A DNA stretch of 33,998 nt from Methylophaga sp. (GCA_030148085.1 JASBUF010000001.1:1-33998), one strand, 5' to 3'; counted from the first letter of the stretch, positions 19,413 through 28,114 are shown. The notes: generated from the sequence alone by a model not told the origin. Numbers and translations: made by a program.

Positions 19413-20243
19413 TTAAACCACCATTTCTACTTGGTAACCGCTGAACTTGCGGATGTTGATAACGCCTGTATCAAAAATCAGGTATTGCCCTTTAATTCCC
19501 TCTAACTGACCACTGACCTCGGCTGTTTTATCAAAATTAAAGGAACTGACTTTCTTTGGATATTCCAATACTGGATATTGAATCTGCTGCTCTGGCTCGG
19601 CCGGTAATTGTGTGATCGCTGCCTCACCAAATTGCTGCTGAAGATCGTTTATTGATGTTTCAGCCTCGGCAAACAGGCGATCACGCTCTGCAGCAAGATC
19701 GAGTGGCTCGGCATCGCCTTTGAGCATTTTGCGCCAGTCGGTGCGATCCGATACCCATTCCTTAAACATCACTTCCACCAGCCCGGACTGGTAACGGCTA
19801 CTGACTCGGAAAATCGGAATAGCCTGGGTCGCTCCCTGATCAATCCAGCGGGTCGGCACCTGATTCAGGCGGGTAATACCCACTTTTAAGCCGGAACTGT
19901 TGGCGAGATAAACAATATGATCCTGCATGCACACCGCTTCACCCCATTCCGGTTCACGGCAGGTACCTTGCTCAAAGTGACAGAGTTCGGGCTTGAGAAA
20001 ACACATATCGCACTGAGCGAGACGTTGTGAGCAGGGATAACAAAAACCGCCACTGAAGCTTTTTTTGGTCAGCCGCTGGCAGTGCACACAGTTAATTTGT
20101 CCCTGAAAGCGAAGCGTAACCATCTGGCCCAACAGAGGATTCATCGCCATGCTCTGTTCGCCTAGCCGCATGGAGTAGTCGGCTTGATTTCCGGCCGCCA
20201 GTTTGACGTCCATTTTTGTCAGCTGTCCGCTGATTGTACTCAC
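19413..20243 (-). CDS. DUF2797-like protein with cysteine-rich zinc-ribbon segment
   Basis: Function unknown. I chose the GTG at 20243 because GAGG lies six bases upstream; the longer reading frame starts at a TTG (20255) that is part of that ribosome site. The 276-residue product resembles the DUF2797 family as I remember it. It has a cysteine-rich block with two CxxC pairs and further Cys/His (CVHC, CYPC, CDMC, then CHFEQGTC; about residues 52-95), likely zinc-binding, then IVYLANSSGLKVGITRLNQVPTRW, which resembles the core of GIY-YIG nuclease folds, and a C-terminal beta domain. Whether it retains nuclease activity is not evident. It sits between an MscS gene and pyrD; the placement next to pyrD suggests co-transcription but not a shared role. 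Confidence 0.8.
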   Translation of the reverse strand: MSTISGQLTKMDVKLAAGNQADYSMRLGEQSMAMNPLLGQMVTLRFQGQINCVHCQRLTKKSFSGGFCYPCSQRLAQCDMCFLKPELCHFEQGTCREPEWGEAVCMQDHIVYLANSSGLKVGITRLNQVPTRWIDQGATQAIPIFRVSSRYQSGLVEVMFKEWVSDRTDWRKMLKGDAEPLDLAAERDRLFAEAETSINDLQQQFGEAAITQLPAEPEQQIQYPVLEYPKKVSSFNFDKTAEVSGQLEGIKGQYLIFDTGVINIRKFSGYQVEMVV

Positions 20244-20306
20244 GGTGTACCTCAATTTCTGATTCAGGCTGCTATGGTAGCGCAGTTACTTTGCTGCCGA
20301 CAGCCG

Positions 20307-21149
20307 CTAGTCGTCTGCGGCGGGCTCGTTGACCACCCGAATCGGAAATGGCTCAGTCACCGAACCGGTATACAGCGAACGGTGCGGGAACGGAATTTCG
20401 ATGCCTTCAGCATCAAAGGCTTCCTTGATTTCTTCATGGATGCTGTTCTTGAGATCAATGAATTTTTCACGCTTAACCCAGACCGAAAACTGCATATCCA
20501 GCGACGATTCACCAAAACCGAGGAACACAAAAATCGGTTTGGGTTCATCCAGACATAGGGGATTGGCCTGAGCGACTCGTTCCAGCACCTTGCGCACCTG
20601 CTTGATATCTTCCTTGTAAGCCACACCGATCGCTAGATCGATACGACGGATGGGGAAACGGGTCAGTGTCGTGACTTCAGACTTAATCAGCGTTTCATTG
20701 GGAATGCGAACAAATAAATTGTCAAAGGTACGCAGTTTGACCGACAGCAAATCGATTGATAAGACCTCACCAGTGGTGGCTCCAACACGGATAAGATCCC
20801 CCACGGAGAATGGTCTTTCTGCCACCAGAAACAGACCACTGATAATATTCGACGCTGAGGTTTGGGAAGCAAAGCCAATAGCTACCGACAAAATACCTGC
20901 CGCACCAATCAGCACGCCCAGATTAAAACCGATGGCGTTGAGCCCCATCACCACAAACACCAGCAGTACAAGATACGAAGCAATGCGTGCCATCAGCAGT
21001 TGCTGATGCTTATCAAAACGGTGTTTGCTCCACTGCTTGACGCCTCGACTCGCCATTCGTGCCAGCACCAGACCGACCGTAAAATAAATCAACGCTTCGA
21101 CGATGGACTTAATCAAGGCGCCATCAATGTTTCCCAGCCAGTCATTCAT
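20307..21149 (-). CDS. MscS-family mechanosensitive channel (second copy)
   Basis: The 280-residue protein has three transmembrane helices (about 12-30, 55-74, 78-110). The pore helix ILSVAIGFASQTSASNIISG differs from the other copy and is of the type with FASQT, followed by ERPFSVGDLIRVG; the C-terminus has IPFPHRSLYTG. Expected to act as a tension-gated channel in the inner membrane. The GGACGG ribosome site is weak. It starts 15 bases after the upstream unknown gene, so the two are probably coupled. It is clearly a different subfamily from the copy at 17586-18386, not a recent duplicate. Confidence 0.92.
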   Translation of the reverse strand: MNDWLGNIDGALIKSIVEALIYFTVGLVLARMASRGVKQWSKHRFDKHQQLLMARIASYLVLLVFVVMGLNAIGFNLGVLIGAAGILSVAIGFASQTSASNIISGLFLVAERPFSVGDLIRVGATTGEVLSIDLLSVKLRTFDNLFVRIPNETLIKSEVTTLTRFPIRRIDLAIGVAYKEDIKQVRKVLERVAQANPLCLDEPKPIFVFLGFGESSLDMQFSVWVKREKFIDLKNSIHEEIKEAFDAEGIEIPFPHRSLYTGSVTEPFPIRVVNEPAADD

Positions 21150-21164
21150 TGCTAGTCCGTCCTT

Positions 21165-21959
21165 TTAGCCAAACAGGGCCGAAATGGCCTTGGTGATCTT
21201 ACTCCGGCCAATGTCCTCACGCGCCGCGCAGACTAAGGTCAGTTCATCTTCGGGCAAGCCTCCGCTGACCACCTCATCCACACTCAGAATTGCATCCTGA
21301 TCATCGCGACGAACCAGCGTGATCCGTGGCGTCCAGAACTGCCCTTCTTTGTCGGCATACAAACTCAGGTTAGGTGCCGGGACACTAATTTTATCCAGCG
21401 TCAACATCTGATCGGACTGATTCTGAATGCGTACTTCAATCGCCGCTCTGGCCTTATTATTGGCAATCGGCTTCACATCCAATTGCTCCGTCACCTGCGA
21501 GGCGTAACTGATGACACCCTCTCGGGTATTGGGGCCAAACCACGAGTCACAGACACGCACGGTGGGAATGTCCAGCAAGGTATGTTCATCCTGATTGGTA
21601 ATGAGCTGAATCCATAAGGGCAGGCACACATACAACGTCACTTCCTGAAACGGTAGTAAGCTGACCGAGACTACCGGTCGGCAGACCACTGGGCGGTCAG
21701 CCAGCGCGGGTTGAATCTGCATGATTCCCGGTAACTCGGCAAACACGAAACGCTGTTCATTTTCCTTATCGGCGAAGTCTTCCTCAGTTTGCTCCAACAC
21801 TGGCTGAAACTGATTTACCTCATCCTGCCACTGGTAACCCAACCACCATTGATGTGGCAGCGATTGAATCAACAGGCACAAGTCAGCACAACGCAGCAAA
21901 CGTTGCTGCCCCTGCGTCAACTCAAATTCACCCCACCAATTATTGTTCTTTGTCGACAT
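21165..21959 (-). CDS. uncharacterised protein upstream of an MscS channel (possibly DUF432-like)
   Basis: I do not recognise this gene with confidence. The 264-residue protein is soluble by eye: no signal peptide and no clear transmembrane helix. It is rich in Trp and Gln at the N-terminus (NNNWWGEFELTQGQQRLLRC), with a hydrophobic middle (VTLYVCLPLWIQLITN, about 110-125), RVCDSWFGPNTREGVISYAS (about 135-155) and a C-terminal ARAAIEVRIQNQSDQMLTLDKISVPAPNLSLY region that looks like beta strands. DUF432 proteins, first seen in archaea, are in my recollection sometimes found beside MscS genes, and this could be one. It is the first gene of the six-gene minus-strand run and shares a short 70-base region with divergent mltD. 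A channel-associated role is inference from position only. Confidence 0.7.
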   Translation of the reverse strand: MSTKNNNWWGEFELTQGQQRLLRCADLCLLIQSLPHQWWLGYQWQDEVNQFQPVLEQTEEDFADKENEQRFVFAELPGIMQIQPALADRPVVCRPVVSVSLLPFQEVTLYVCLPLWIQLITNQDEHTLLDIPTVRVCDSWFGPNTREGVISYASQVTEQLDVKPIANNKARAAIEVRIQNQSDQMLTLDKISVPAPNLSLYADKEGQFWTPRITLVRRDDQDAILSVDEVVSGGLPEDELTLVCAAREDIGRSKITKAISALFG

Positions 21960-21990
21960 AAGCGAATGACATCTTTACTAAATTTGATTA

Positions 21991-22019
21991 GAGACAGATC
22001 GTTTTTCCTTGCCTATAAT
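21991..22019 (+). promoter_or_regulatory. sigma-70 promoter for mltD
   Basis: A perfect TATAAT (22014-22019) is preceded by a 17-base spacer and GAGACA (21991-21996), four of six matches to TTGACA. Transcription should start near 22026, only about four bases before the mltD ATG at 22030. Confidence 0.6.
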
Positions 22020-22029
22020 AGCCCGAATT

Positions 22030-23631
22030 ATGCGAAAAAATGCCTTCTTAAAATTCGCGCTGGTGGCAGCTTCTCTGTTACTGGTTGCCTCATGTAGCAG
22101 CTCACCGGAAAAGGTCGCTGAGACAACTGCGTCGCCGTCAGTTCAGTCTGCTAACTTGAAAAAACATCGTCACAACCCGTGGCAACAAGGCTACGAAGAC
22201 GATTTAGATATTACACAAAACACCCTCTCCAACGCTTCCGCCTTAAAGAAAAAATCTCCTTCCTTTCAAACCAACGACGTCTGGCACCGCATACGTGATG
22301 GTTTTATCATCACTGACCACGAAACGCTCGACGCAGAAACTGAGCGCCAATTGCGCTGGTTTATTGAGCACCCAGATTATGTAGGGCGTGTGGTTGAACG
22401 GGCACGGCCTTATCTCTTCCACATTGTCGAAGAAATCCACAAACGCGATATGCCGATGGAGATTGCGCTGCTGCCGGTTATCGAAAGTGGCTACAAACCA
22501 CATGCGTATTCAAAAAGCCATGCCTCAGGCTTATGGCAATTTATTCCTGCCACGGGCCAAGTTTTCGGCCTTGAGCAGAACTGGTGGTACGACGGTCGTC
22601 GTGATGTCATCAAATCGACTAACGCCGCGCTCGACTATCTGCAAAAGCTCTACAATGACTTTGGTGACTGGCAACTGGCATTAGCAGCCTATAACTGTGG
22701 CGAAGGCACCGTTGGTCGCGCCATCAAACATAACCAAGAGCGAGGCCTTGCAACCGACTTCCGGTCGCTGAATTTGCCTGCCGAAACGACCGCATACGTA
22801 CCTAAGCTGATGGCCGTCAGTCATCTGGTCAAGTATCCGGAGCGTTATGACATCAGCTTAAGCCCGATTGATAATGCTCCTTACCTTGGTGTCATCAATG
22901 TTGGCTCACAGATTGATCTGGCGCTAGCCGCCAAAATGGCTGATGTCAGCGAAGATGAGATGAACCTGCTTAACCCGGCTTTCAACCGCTGGGCTACTGC
23001 TCCTCAAGGTCCACATGAACTAGTGTTACCGCTCACCCAGATCGAAATTTTCAAATCGGCGCTGGCTAAGATGCCAGCCAGTAAACGTGTGACCTGGGCA
23101 CGTCATCGTGTTCAAGGTGGTGAGTCACTCAGTGTCATCTCTCGCCGTTACAATACGACCGTATCTGTTATCAAACGCGCCAACCAGCTCAGCAGTAATC
23201 AAATCCGCGCTGGCAGCCACTTACTTATCCCAGTCAGCTCGGGTCAATTGAGCAATACGGCTCTGGCCGAAGCGGAAGCCAGCTCATCCAGACCAACAGC
23301 GCAGACACGCAAATCCACCTATACCGTCAAACATGGCGACACCTGGTGGAATATCGCGCGCAAGCATGATCTCGACATCAGCACATTGACAGGCTGGAAC
23401 AAGAAGACAGCCCAAGACACGCTGCAACCGGGCCAACAGCTGGTGCTCTGGTCATCGCAGAAAGCCGCGCGTAAGCACGTCAGTTACACCATTCAAAACG
23501 GTGACTCACTGTGGGCAATTTCACGTAAGTTCAATGTCAGTGTGGCACAAGTCCGTGAATGGAATGGCCTCAGCGATCGTTCCATGTTACAGCCCGGTCA
23601 AAGCCTGAGACTGTTCCTCGACGAAACCTGA
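22030..23631 (+). CDS. mltD: membrane-bound lytic murein transglycosylase D, lipoprotein with LysM repeats
   Basis: Cleaves peptidoglycan glycan strands to 1,6-anhydro products from the outer membrane. From ATG 22030 the 533-residue protein has a lipoprotein signal (MRKNAFLKFALVAASLLLVASC; Cys22). A GH23 transglycosylase domain follows, with catalytic Glu151 in LPVIESGY, ASGLWQFIPATG and LALAAYNCGEGTV. Three LysM peptidoglycan-binding repeats come at the end (about 365-408, 438-482, 487-530; for example YTVKHGDTWWNIARKH and YTIQNGDSLWAISRKF). An earlier TTG (22009) overlaps the TATAAT box and cannot be used from that promoter. There is no Shine-Dalgarno sequence, and the predicted transcript begins about four bases before the ATG. 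trmL follows six bases after the stop. Confidence 0.95.
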   Translation: MRKNAFLKFALVAASLLLVASCSSSPEKVAETTASPSVQSANLKKHRHNPWQQGYEDDLDITQNTLSNASALKKKSPSFQTNDVWHRIRDGFIITDHETLDAETERQLRWFIEHPDYVGRVVERARPYLFHIVEEIHKRDMPMEIALLPVIESGYKPHAYSKSHASGLWQFIPATGQVFGLEQNWWYDGRRDVIKSTNAALDYLQKLYNDFGDWQLALAAYNCGEGTVGRAIKHNQERGLATDFRSLNLPAETTAYVPKLMAVSHLVKYPERYDISLSPIDNAPYLGVINVGSQIDLALAAKMADVSEDEMNLLNPAFNRWATAPQGPHELVLPLTQIEIFKSALAKMPASKRVTWARHRVQGGESLSVISRRYNTTVSVIKRANQLSSNQIRAGSHLLIPVSSGQLSNTALAEAEASSSRPTAQTRKSTYTVKHGDTWWNIARKHDLDISTLTGWNKKTAQDTLQPGQQLVLWSSQKAARKHVSYTIQNGDSLWAISRKFNVSVAQVREWNGLSDRSMLQPGQSLRLFLDET

Positions 23632-23637
23632 TTTATC

Positions 23638-24108
23638 GTGCTGCATATCGCGCTGTTTGAGCCGGAAATTCCTCCCAACACCGGTAATATTATCCGTCTG
23701 TGTGCCAATACCGGTGCCCAGCTTCATTTGATCGAGCCACTGGGGTTTGCCCTAGAAGATAAACGGCTGCGCCGAGCCGGCCTCGATTACCATGAATTCG
23801 CCCATGTCATCCAGCATGCTGACTTTGCTGCTTTCCAACAATGGCAGGGCACACGCCGCCTGTTCGCCTGCACCACCAAAGCCAAACAACACCACCATGA
23901 AGTCAGCTATCAGGACGAAGATATTCTGCTTTTCGGGCCTGAGTCACGTGGGCTGCCAGACGCTGTGCTGGAAGCCATTTCTACTGCGTTTAAGATACGT
24001 ATTCCAATGCTGGAAGGTAGTCGCAGCCTCAACCTTTCCAATGCCACCGGTATCATTCTGTACCAGGCCTGGCAGCAATTGGGCTTCCCCGGCGCTAAAT
24101 CACTCTAG
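23638..24108 (+). CDS. trmL: tRNA (cytidine/uridine-34-2'-O)-methyltransferase
   Basis: SPOUT-fold methyltransferase that modifies the wobble base of certain leucine tRNAs. The 156-residue protein matches the family over its whole length: FEPEIPPNTGNIIRLCANTG at the N-terminus, LFGPESRGLP, and the knot-forming IPMLEGSRSLNLSNATGIILYQAW at the C-terminus (residues 122-145). It starts with GTG six bases after the mltD stop without a clear ribosome site of its own, so translation is likely coupled to mltD. A small hairpin (GTTCTT/AAGAAC, 24124-24139) follows, but it has no T run. Confidence 0.93.
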   Translation: MLHIALFEPEIPPNTGNIIRLCANTGAQLHLIEPLGFALEDKRLRRAGLDYHEFAHVIQHADFAAFQQWQGTRRLFACTTKAKQHHHEVSYQDEDILLFGPESRGLPDAVLEAISTAFKIRIPMLEGSRSLNLSNATGIILYQAWQQLGFPGAKSL

Positions 24109-24232
24109 CTTCCACTGGTTGGAGTTCTTTCCTAAGAACCTGAGCTAGTTCATTGTCCTGATCTCTTCACTGCATTATGATGAGATAGCCCAAGCTGTAG
24201 CCACCTCAACCTGAAAGGGATTCAAGCCTGCG

Positions 24233-25801
24233 ATGAGCTTTGCTTTACCCGACAATATGCCGTCTCTGAGTCTGTCAGTTCCACCTGACCGGCATGCTGC
24301 TGGCAATGTTGAACTCAATGAGAAACTGCTGCAGCACTGGCTTCGTCAGCTTCCATCTAATAATCCACTCGAGTTCAACCGACGCTACCTCGACGCCCTC
24401 AAACGGTTCAATGGCAATGACATCACCCATGTCGAGCGTATGAAGCTGCTGGATATGTATCGGGAGCCTTTCAATAAACTGGTTCTGAGTCTGACGACGG
24501 GAAAATTACAAACACTGATTTCAAACCCGACTCATCGGCTTGAACTAATCCTGCAGATGGCTGATGTACTCAATGAACTGGCCAAAGGCTATAAAATCGT
24601 GGTGGTCGAGGCAAACGAGCACAGCAATAACCTCAAGCTCAAGCCTTTGGTGCATATGGCAATTTACCGTGCCGTCGAACAACTGAGCTTACAAGCACTC
24701 CATGCCTATAAGTTCTACCGCACCTTGCCAGAAAAACTGTTTCGTGAGTTGCACCAACTCTATATGCTGACAGAAGCAGCGGGTATTGTTGATAAGCCCC
24801 CCTTCGTGAACTCGCAATACAAGGCAGAGTTCTCCGTCCAGTTGCGCTACACCCAGTTACTCTTGACCAGTGTCTGCAATCCCTACGGTTTAGCTGATGG
24901 CGATGTGCTTCGTGCTTACCAGTTGATGCTGCAGCTAGCACCTGCGGCCAAGATCGCGCTACTGGCTGAAGATGCCAAACCAGAAGCAGGTCACTTCTAT
25001 ATCAACTGCCTGAGTGATCGCACACCTACGCCTTCCGTCTTGCCCGCGCTGGAAAATGAAAACCGCCCACCGACGCTGATTATGGATACCAAACCCATCC
25101 TCAGTCGCATCGCGACCTTATTTGAGCAGGCAGAACAACAAGGCAGCTATCACCCGGCTGCAGATAACATCCAACTGTTACGTCAGATCGTGCCCTACCT
25201 CAATACCTCATATCAGCGTAAGCAGCCTCGGCTGCCGGTTGAGGACAATAAATCAACCTATCTTGCCGTGGGACTGGATGATATCCATCACGCAGCGACT
25301 GAACCAAGTACACTGCCCATAGCCAAGCATCCCTGGTTGGACTCCGCCTGGGAAGTACTCAATAAAAACAGCTACGGTTATCTGGTACAAAAACGGAAAG
25401 TCCGCCAAGCACATGATCTGAAAATCGGTGATTTTGTCGGTATTCTCGATGCCAGCGGCAGCAAACCCAGCGTTAAGTTGGCTTCGATACGCTGGTTACG
25501 AAGTGATGACTTTGAACAAACCAAGCTTGGCCTCAAATTTCTGCATGGAGACCCGATACCAGTACAGTTTTCCATCGCTGATAACCCGCAACGCTATCCG
25601 GCGTTTCTGATTCGCGAAAACAGTCTGTATCAACAACCCGCGATGCTAATCACTCACGCCGGCATCCATGCCAAAGGCGAAAACCTGACTATCAAGACCG
25701 GCAAAAAACGGTTTAACTTCACTGTTCGACCGCATCGTCTGCTCACGCACAACAGCAGCTTTGAGAACTTTACCTTTAGCGATGTAGTGGATAATAGCTA
25801 G
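24233..25801 (+). CDS. 522-residue protein with PilZ-like C-terminal domain, function unknown
   Basis: Not recognised as a named gene. The first 340 residues are mostly helical by eye, with no signal peptide or transmembrane segment: LLQHWLRQLPSNNPLEFNRRYLDALKRFN (30-58), a helix-rich middle, and a KPILSRIATLFEQAEQQ segment. After about 365, VLNKNSYGYLVQKRKVRQAHDLKIGDFVGILD and SIRWLRSDDFEQTKLGLKFLHGDPIPVQFS lie within residues 380-465 and have the spacing and strand pattern of a PilZ-type beta barrel. The canonical RxxxR and (D/N)xSxxG motifs are not clearly present, so c-di-GMP binding is uncertain. The ATG lies 124 bases after trmL; an AAGGG site is rather far (about 13 bases). It is convergent with a GNAT gene 19 bases away. 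Confidence 0.75.
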   Translation: MSFALPDNMPSLSLSVPPDRHAAGNVELNEKLLQHWLRQLPSNNPLEFNRRYLDALKRFNGNDITHVERMKLLDMYREPFNKLVLSLTTGKLQTLISNPTHRLELILQMADVLNELAKGYKIVVVEANEHSNNLKLKPLVHMAIYRAVEQLSLQALHAYKFYRTLPEKLFRELHQLYMLTEAAGIVDKPPFVNSQYKAEFSVQLRYTQLLLTSVCNPYGLADGDVLRAYQLMLQLAPAAKIALLAEDAKPEAGHFYINCLSDRTPTPSVLPALENENRPPTLIMDTKPILSRIATLFEQAEQQGSYHPAADNIQLLRQIVPYLNTSYQRKQPRLPVEDNKSTYLAVGLDDIHHAATEPSTLPIAKHPWLDSAWEVLNKNSYGYLVQKRKVRQAHDLKIGDFVGILDASGSKPSVKLASIRWLRSDDFEQTKLGLKFLHGDPIPVQFSIADNPQRYPAFLIRENSLYQQPAMLITHAGIHAKGENLTIKTGKKRFNFTVRPHRLLTHNSSFENFTFSDVVDNS

Positions 25802-25820
25802 GTGCAGATAGCTTAACGGC

Positions 25821-26339
25821 TCACAGGCGCTTCTGAGCTTTAAGACGGACGTAGATATATTCATCGAAAAACTGACCATCTTTAAAAATGGCCTGCTCGG
25901 CGATTCCTTCCAAATGATAACCGCTTTTTTCAGCCACCCGCATTGAGGCCTTGTTCGGCTCATAGATTGGAGCAACCAAGCGGACAATGTCGGTCTCGGT
26001 AAAAATCAGTGTTGTCATATCACTGACCGCCAATGTAGCCAGCCCTTTTCCCCAGAAAGGCTGTCCCAGCCAGTAACCAAGCTCGCCACAATAACGGTTT
26101 TCATAACGCCCGGGAATGACGCCTACAATACCAGCCAATTGCTGATTAAACTCGATTACACGGGTGATTTCCTGCTTACTACCAGAGTTAACCCACCACT
26201 CAGCATCAGCATGGGAATAAGGAAAAGGTATACGGGAAGAGAGATAGCGGCTGACAGCGAAATTGTTCAGCAGCTGATGGATCGATTCGATATCTGCTTG
26301 TTGATAGTCTCGTAAGTTGATATGCACGGTTTCACGCAT
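25821..26339 (-). CDS. GNAT-family N-acetyltransferase (RimJ/RimL-like)
   Basis: Acetyl-CoA-dependent acetyltransferase; substrate unknown, with ribosomal protein N-termini, amino acids or antibiotics all possible in this family. The 172-residue protein has the RimJ/RimL layout: LRDYQQADIESIHQLLNN at the start, ELGYWLGQPFWGKGLATLAV with the acetyl-CoA pyrophosphate loop (QPFWGKGLA, about 92-100), NKASMRVAEKSGY (about 128-140) and a C-terminal YVRLK strand. It is alone on the minus strand between a convergent plus-strand gene and the amtB terminator, so it probably has its own promoter in 26340-26398. Confidence 0.88.
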   Translation of the reverse strand: MRETVHINLRDYQQADIESIHQLLNNFAVSRYLSSRIPFPYSHADAEWWVNSGSKQEITRVIEFNQQLAGIVGVIPGRYENRYCGELGYWLGQPFWGKGLATLAVSDMTTLIFTETDIVRLVAPIYEPNKASMRVAEKSGYHLEGIAEQAIFKDGQFFDEYIYVRLKAQKRL

Positions 26340-26398
26340 AAATCCTCACAGCTTGCCTCGACACTTCCATCATACGCCTGTGTGCCGTAAAAACAGAA

Positions 26399-26430
26399 AC
26401 GCCGACATCTAAGTCGGCGTCTCTTTTTAC
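26399..26430 (-). terminator. intrinsic terminator after amtB
   Basis: Perfect 8-bp stem ACGCCGAC (26399-26406) and GTCGGCGT (26413-26420) with a six-base loop. On the minus strand it is followed by TTTCTGTTTTTAC; on the plus strand CTCTTTTTAC follows as well, so it could work in both directions. It lies 25 bases past the amtB stop. Confidence 0.8.
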
Positions 26431-26444
26431 TATACCCTCAGAAC

Positions 26445-27698
26445 TTATTTGTCAGGCGTAAACTCGGGATACGCTGTCATCCCGCATTCGTTAATATCCA
26501 TGCCCTCCAGCTCTTCTTCCTCACTGACTCGCAGCTTGGTGATCTTGTTAATAATAAGCAAGACCACAAAAGAAGCACCGAACATCCAGGCAAAGGTGGT
26601 AACGGTGCCAATCAACTGGCCTGTGAAACTGGCCGCCGGGTTGGTGAGCAGAACGGCAAAAATACCCCAGATACCGGCTGTACCATGCACAGAAATGGCG
26701 CCGACAGGATCATCAATTTTCAGCTTATCAAGACCAACAACTGACAGCACAACGACAATACCACCGACAAGACCAATAATTGAGGCCATGCCAGCACTTG
26801 GCATTAATGGTTCTGCAGTAATCGCAACCAGTCCTGCCAATGCACCATTGATGGTCATGGTCAAATCGGTTTTGCCAAACATAAACCTTGCCAGCAGTGC
26901 CGCAGCGACCATACCCGCAGCTGCCGCAGCGTTGGTATTTACAAAGATTTTTGCCACAGCATTCGCTTCGTCTACATTGGCGATTTTGAGTTCTGAACCA
27001 CCATTGAAACCAAACCAGCCCATCCACAGGATAAACATACCCAGTGTCGCCAGCGGCAGATTGGCACCGGGAATGGCATGCACTTCACCATTCTTACCGT
27101 ATTTGCCTGCACGCGGACCAATGATCAATACTGCAGCTAATGCAGCTGCCGCACCTGCCATATGCACCACAACCGAACCAGCAAAGTCCTGGAAGCCAAG
27201 TTGGTCAAGGAAGCCACCGCCCCATTTCCAGTAGCCTTCAACCGGATAAATAAAGGCCACCATAAACACGGCGAAAATCAGGAATGGCCACAAGCGCATC
27301 CGTTCAGCCACGGCACCAGACACAATAGACATGGTTGCTGCGGCAAACACGGCTTGGAAGATAAAATCAGCCATCGTCGAATAATACGGTGCCCCTTCTC
27401 CGCCAGCAGTGACGGCATCTACCGAATTGTCCGCGCCGAGCAGAAAATCAATGCCCGGTATCACCGAACTAATAGGATCGCCCGGATACATCACGTTATA
27501 GCCAACCAGCAAATACACAATACAAGCGACCCCATACAGGAGCGCATTTTTATTGAGAATTTCGACCGTATTTTTACTTCTTACCAGGCCCGATTCGAGC
27601 ATCGCAAAGCCAGCGGCCATCCACATTACCAGCGCTGTACACATCAAAAAATAAAAGGTATCCAGCGCATACCCTACTTCTATCACCATAGTATCCAT
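26445..27698 (-). CDS. amtB: ammonium transporter
   Basis: Inner-membrane trimeric channel for ammonium. The 417-residue protein has about 11 hydrophobic helices. It shows the external Trp/Phe region, Asp171 in FQDFAGS and the twin pore histidines His179 (VVHMAGA) and His338 (ISVHGTAGIWG). The cytoplasmic tail (about 395-417) is acidic (SEEEELEGMD). The N-terminus starts directly in the first helix region; whether it is cleaved as in E. coli AmtB is unclear. GGGAG lies seven bases before the ATG. It follows glnK by 11 bases, the conserved pairing in which GlnK blocks the channel when nitrogen is plentiful. A terminator follows. Confidence 0.96.
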   Translation of the reverse strand: MDTMVIEVGYALDTFYFLMCTALVMWMAAGFAMLESGLVRSKNTVEILNKNALLYGVACIVYLLVGYNVMYPGDPISSVIPGIDFLLGADNSVDAVTAGGEGAPYYSTMADFIFQAVFAAATMSIVSGAVAERMRLWPFLIFAVFMVAFIYPVEGYWKWGGGFLDQLGFQDFAGSVVVHMAGAAAALAAVLIIGPRAGKYGKNGEVHAIPGANLPLATLGMFILWMGWFGFNGGSELKIANVDEANAVAKIFVNTNAAAAAGMVAAALLARFMFGKTDLTMTINGALAGLVAITAEPLMPSAGMASIIGLVGGIVVVLSVVGLDKLKIDDPVGAISVHGTAGIWGIFAVLLTNPAASFTGQLIGTVTTFAWMFGASFVVLLIINKITKLRVSEEEELEGMDINECGMTAYPEFTPDK

Positions 27699-27709
27699 CT
27701 GCTCACTCC

Positions 27710-28048
27710 CTATATGGCATCAATACCGGTTTCACCGGTACGAATTCGGATGACCGATTCCAACGACGCGATAAAAATCTTGCCGTCTCCAACTCGCCCT
27801 GTGTGCGCCTGTTTCGAAATAATCTCAGTCACCTCGTCGAGTCGGCTGTCATCGACAGCAAGTTCTAGTTGGATTTTGGGTTGGAAGGCGACATTGTATT
27901 CCGCGCCCCGATAGAGAGCAGGATGGCCTTTCTGGCGGCCAAAACCTCTCACTTCACCCACCGTCATGCCGTTTATTCCGACATCCTGCAGGGCCGTTCG
28001 CACGACCTCCAGTGCATTTGGGCGAATAATGGCTGTCACTATTTTCAT
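27710..28048 (-). CDS. glnK: nitrogen regulatory P-II protein
   Basis: Trimeric signal protein that senses 2-oxoglutarate, ATP/ADP and glutamine and controls AmtB and nitrogen regulators. The 112-residue protein is full length with the T-loop GRQKGHPALYRGAEYN; Tyr51, the site of uridylylation, is present. The B-loop TGRVGDGKIF (about 83-92) and C-loop RIRTGETG are intact. The link to amtB makes glnK the better name than glnB. A probable sigma-54 promoter lies 51-66 bases upstream, as expected for NtrC-controlled glnK-amtB operons. Confidence 0.94.
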   Translation of the reverse strand: MKIVTAIIRPNALEVVRTALQDVGINGMTVGEVRGFGRQKGHPALYRGAEYNVAFQPKIQLELAVDDSRLDEVTEIISKQAHTGRVGDGKIFIASLESVIRIRTGETGIDAI

Positions 28049-28098
28049 TACTGACTCCAGATTCTTTAAAAGAAATTTAATTTACCCCGGAGAAACAA

Positions 28099-28114
28099 TG
28101 AAATTCTTATGCCA
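28099..28114 (-). promoter_or_regulatory. candidate sigma-54 promoter for glnK-amtB
   Basis: Minus strand reads TGGCAT (28114-28109), five bases, then TTTCA (28103-28099). The consensus is TGGCAC, five bases, TTGCA; only one base in each box departs. It would start transcription near 28088, giving a leader of about 40 bases. Confidence 0.5.

Noticed and set aside
24124..24139. GTTCTT/AAGAAC hairpin after trmL as a terminator
   Set aside because: Six weak base pairs and no T run.
26449..27234. 261-codon open frame antisense to amtB
   Set aside because: It is a shadow of the Ala/Gly/Val-rich amtB codons; it has low-complexity Ser/Pro/Ala/Ile content and amtB is certain on the other strand.
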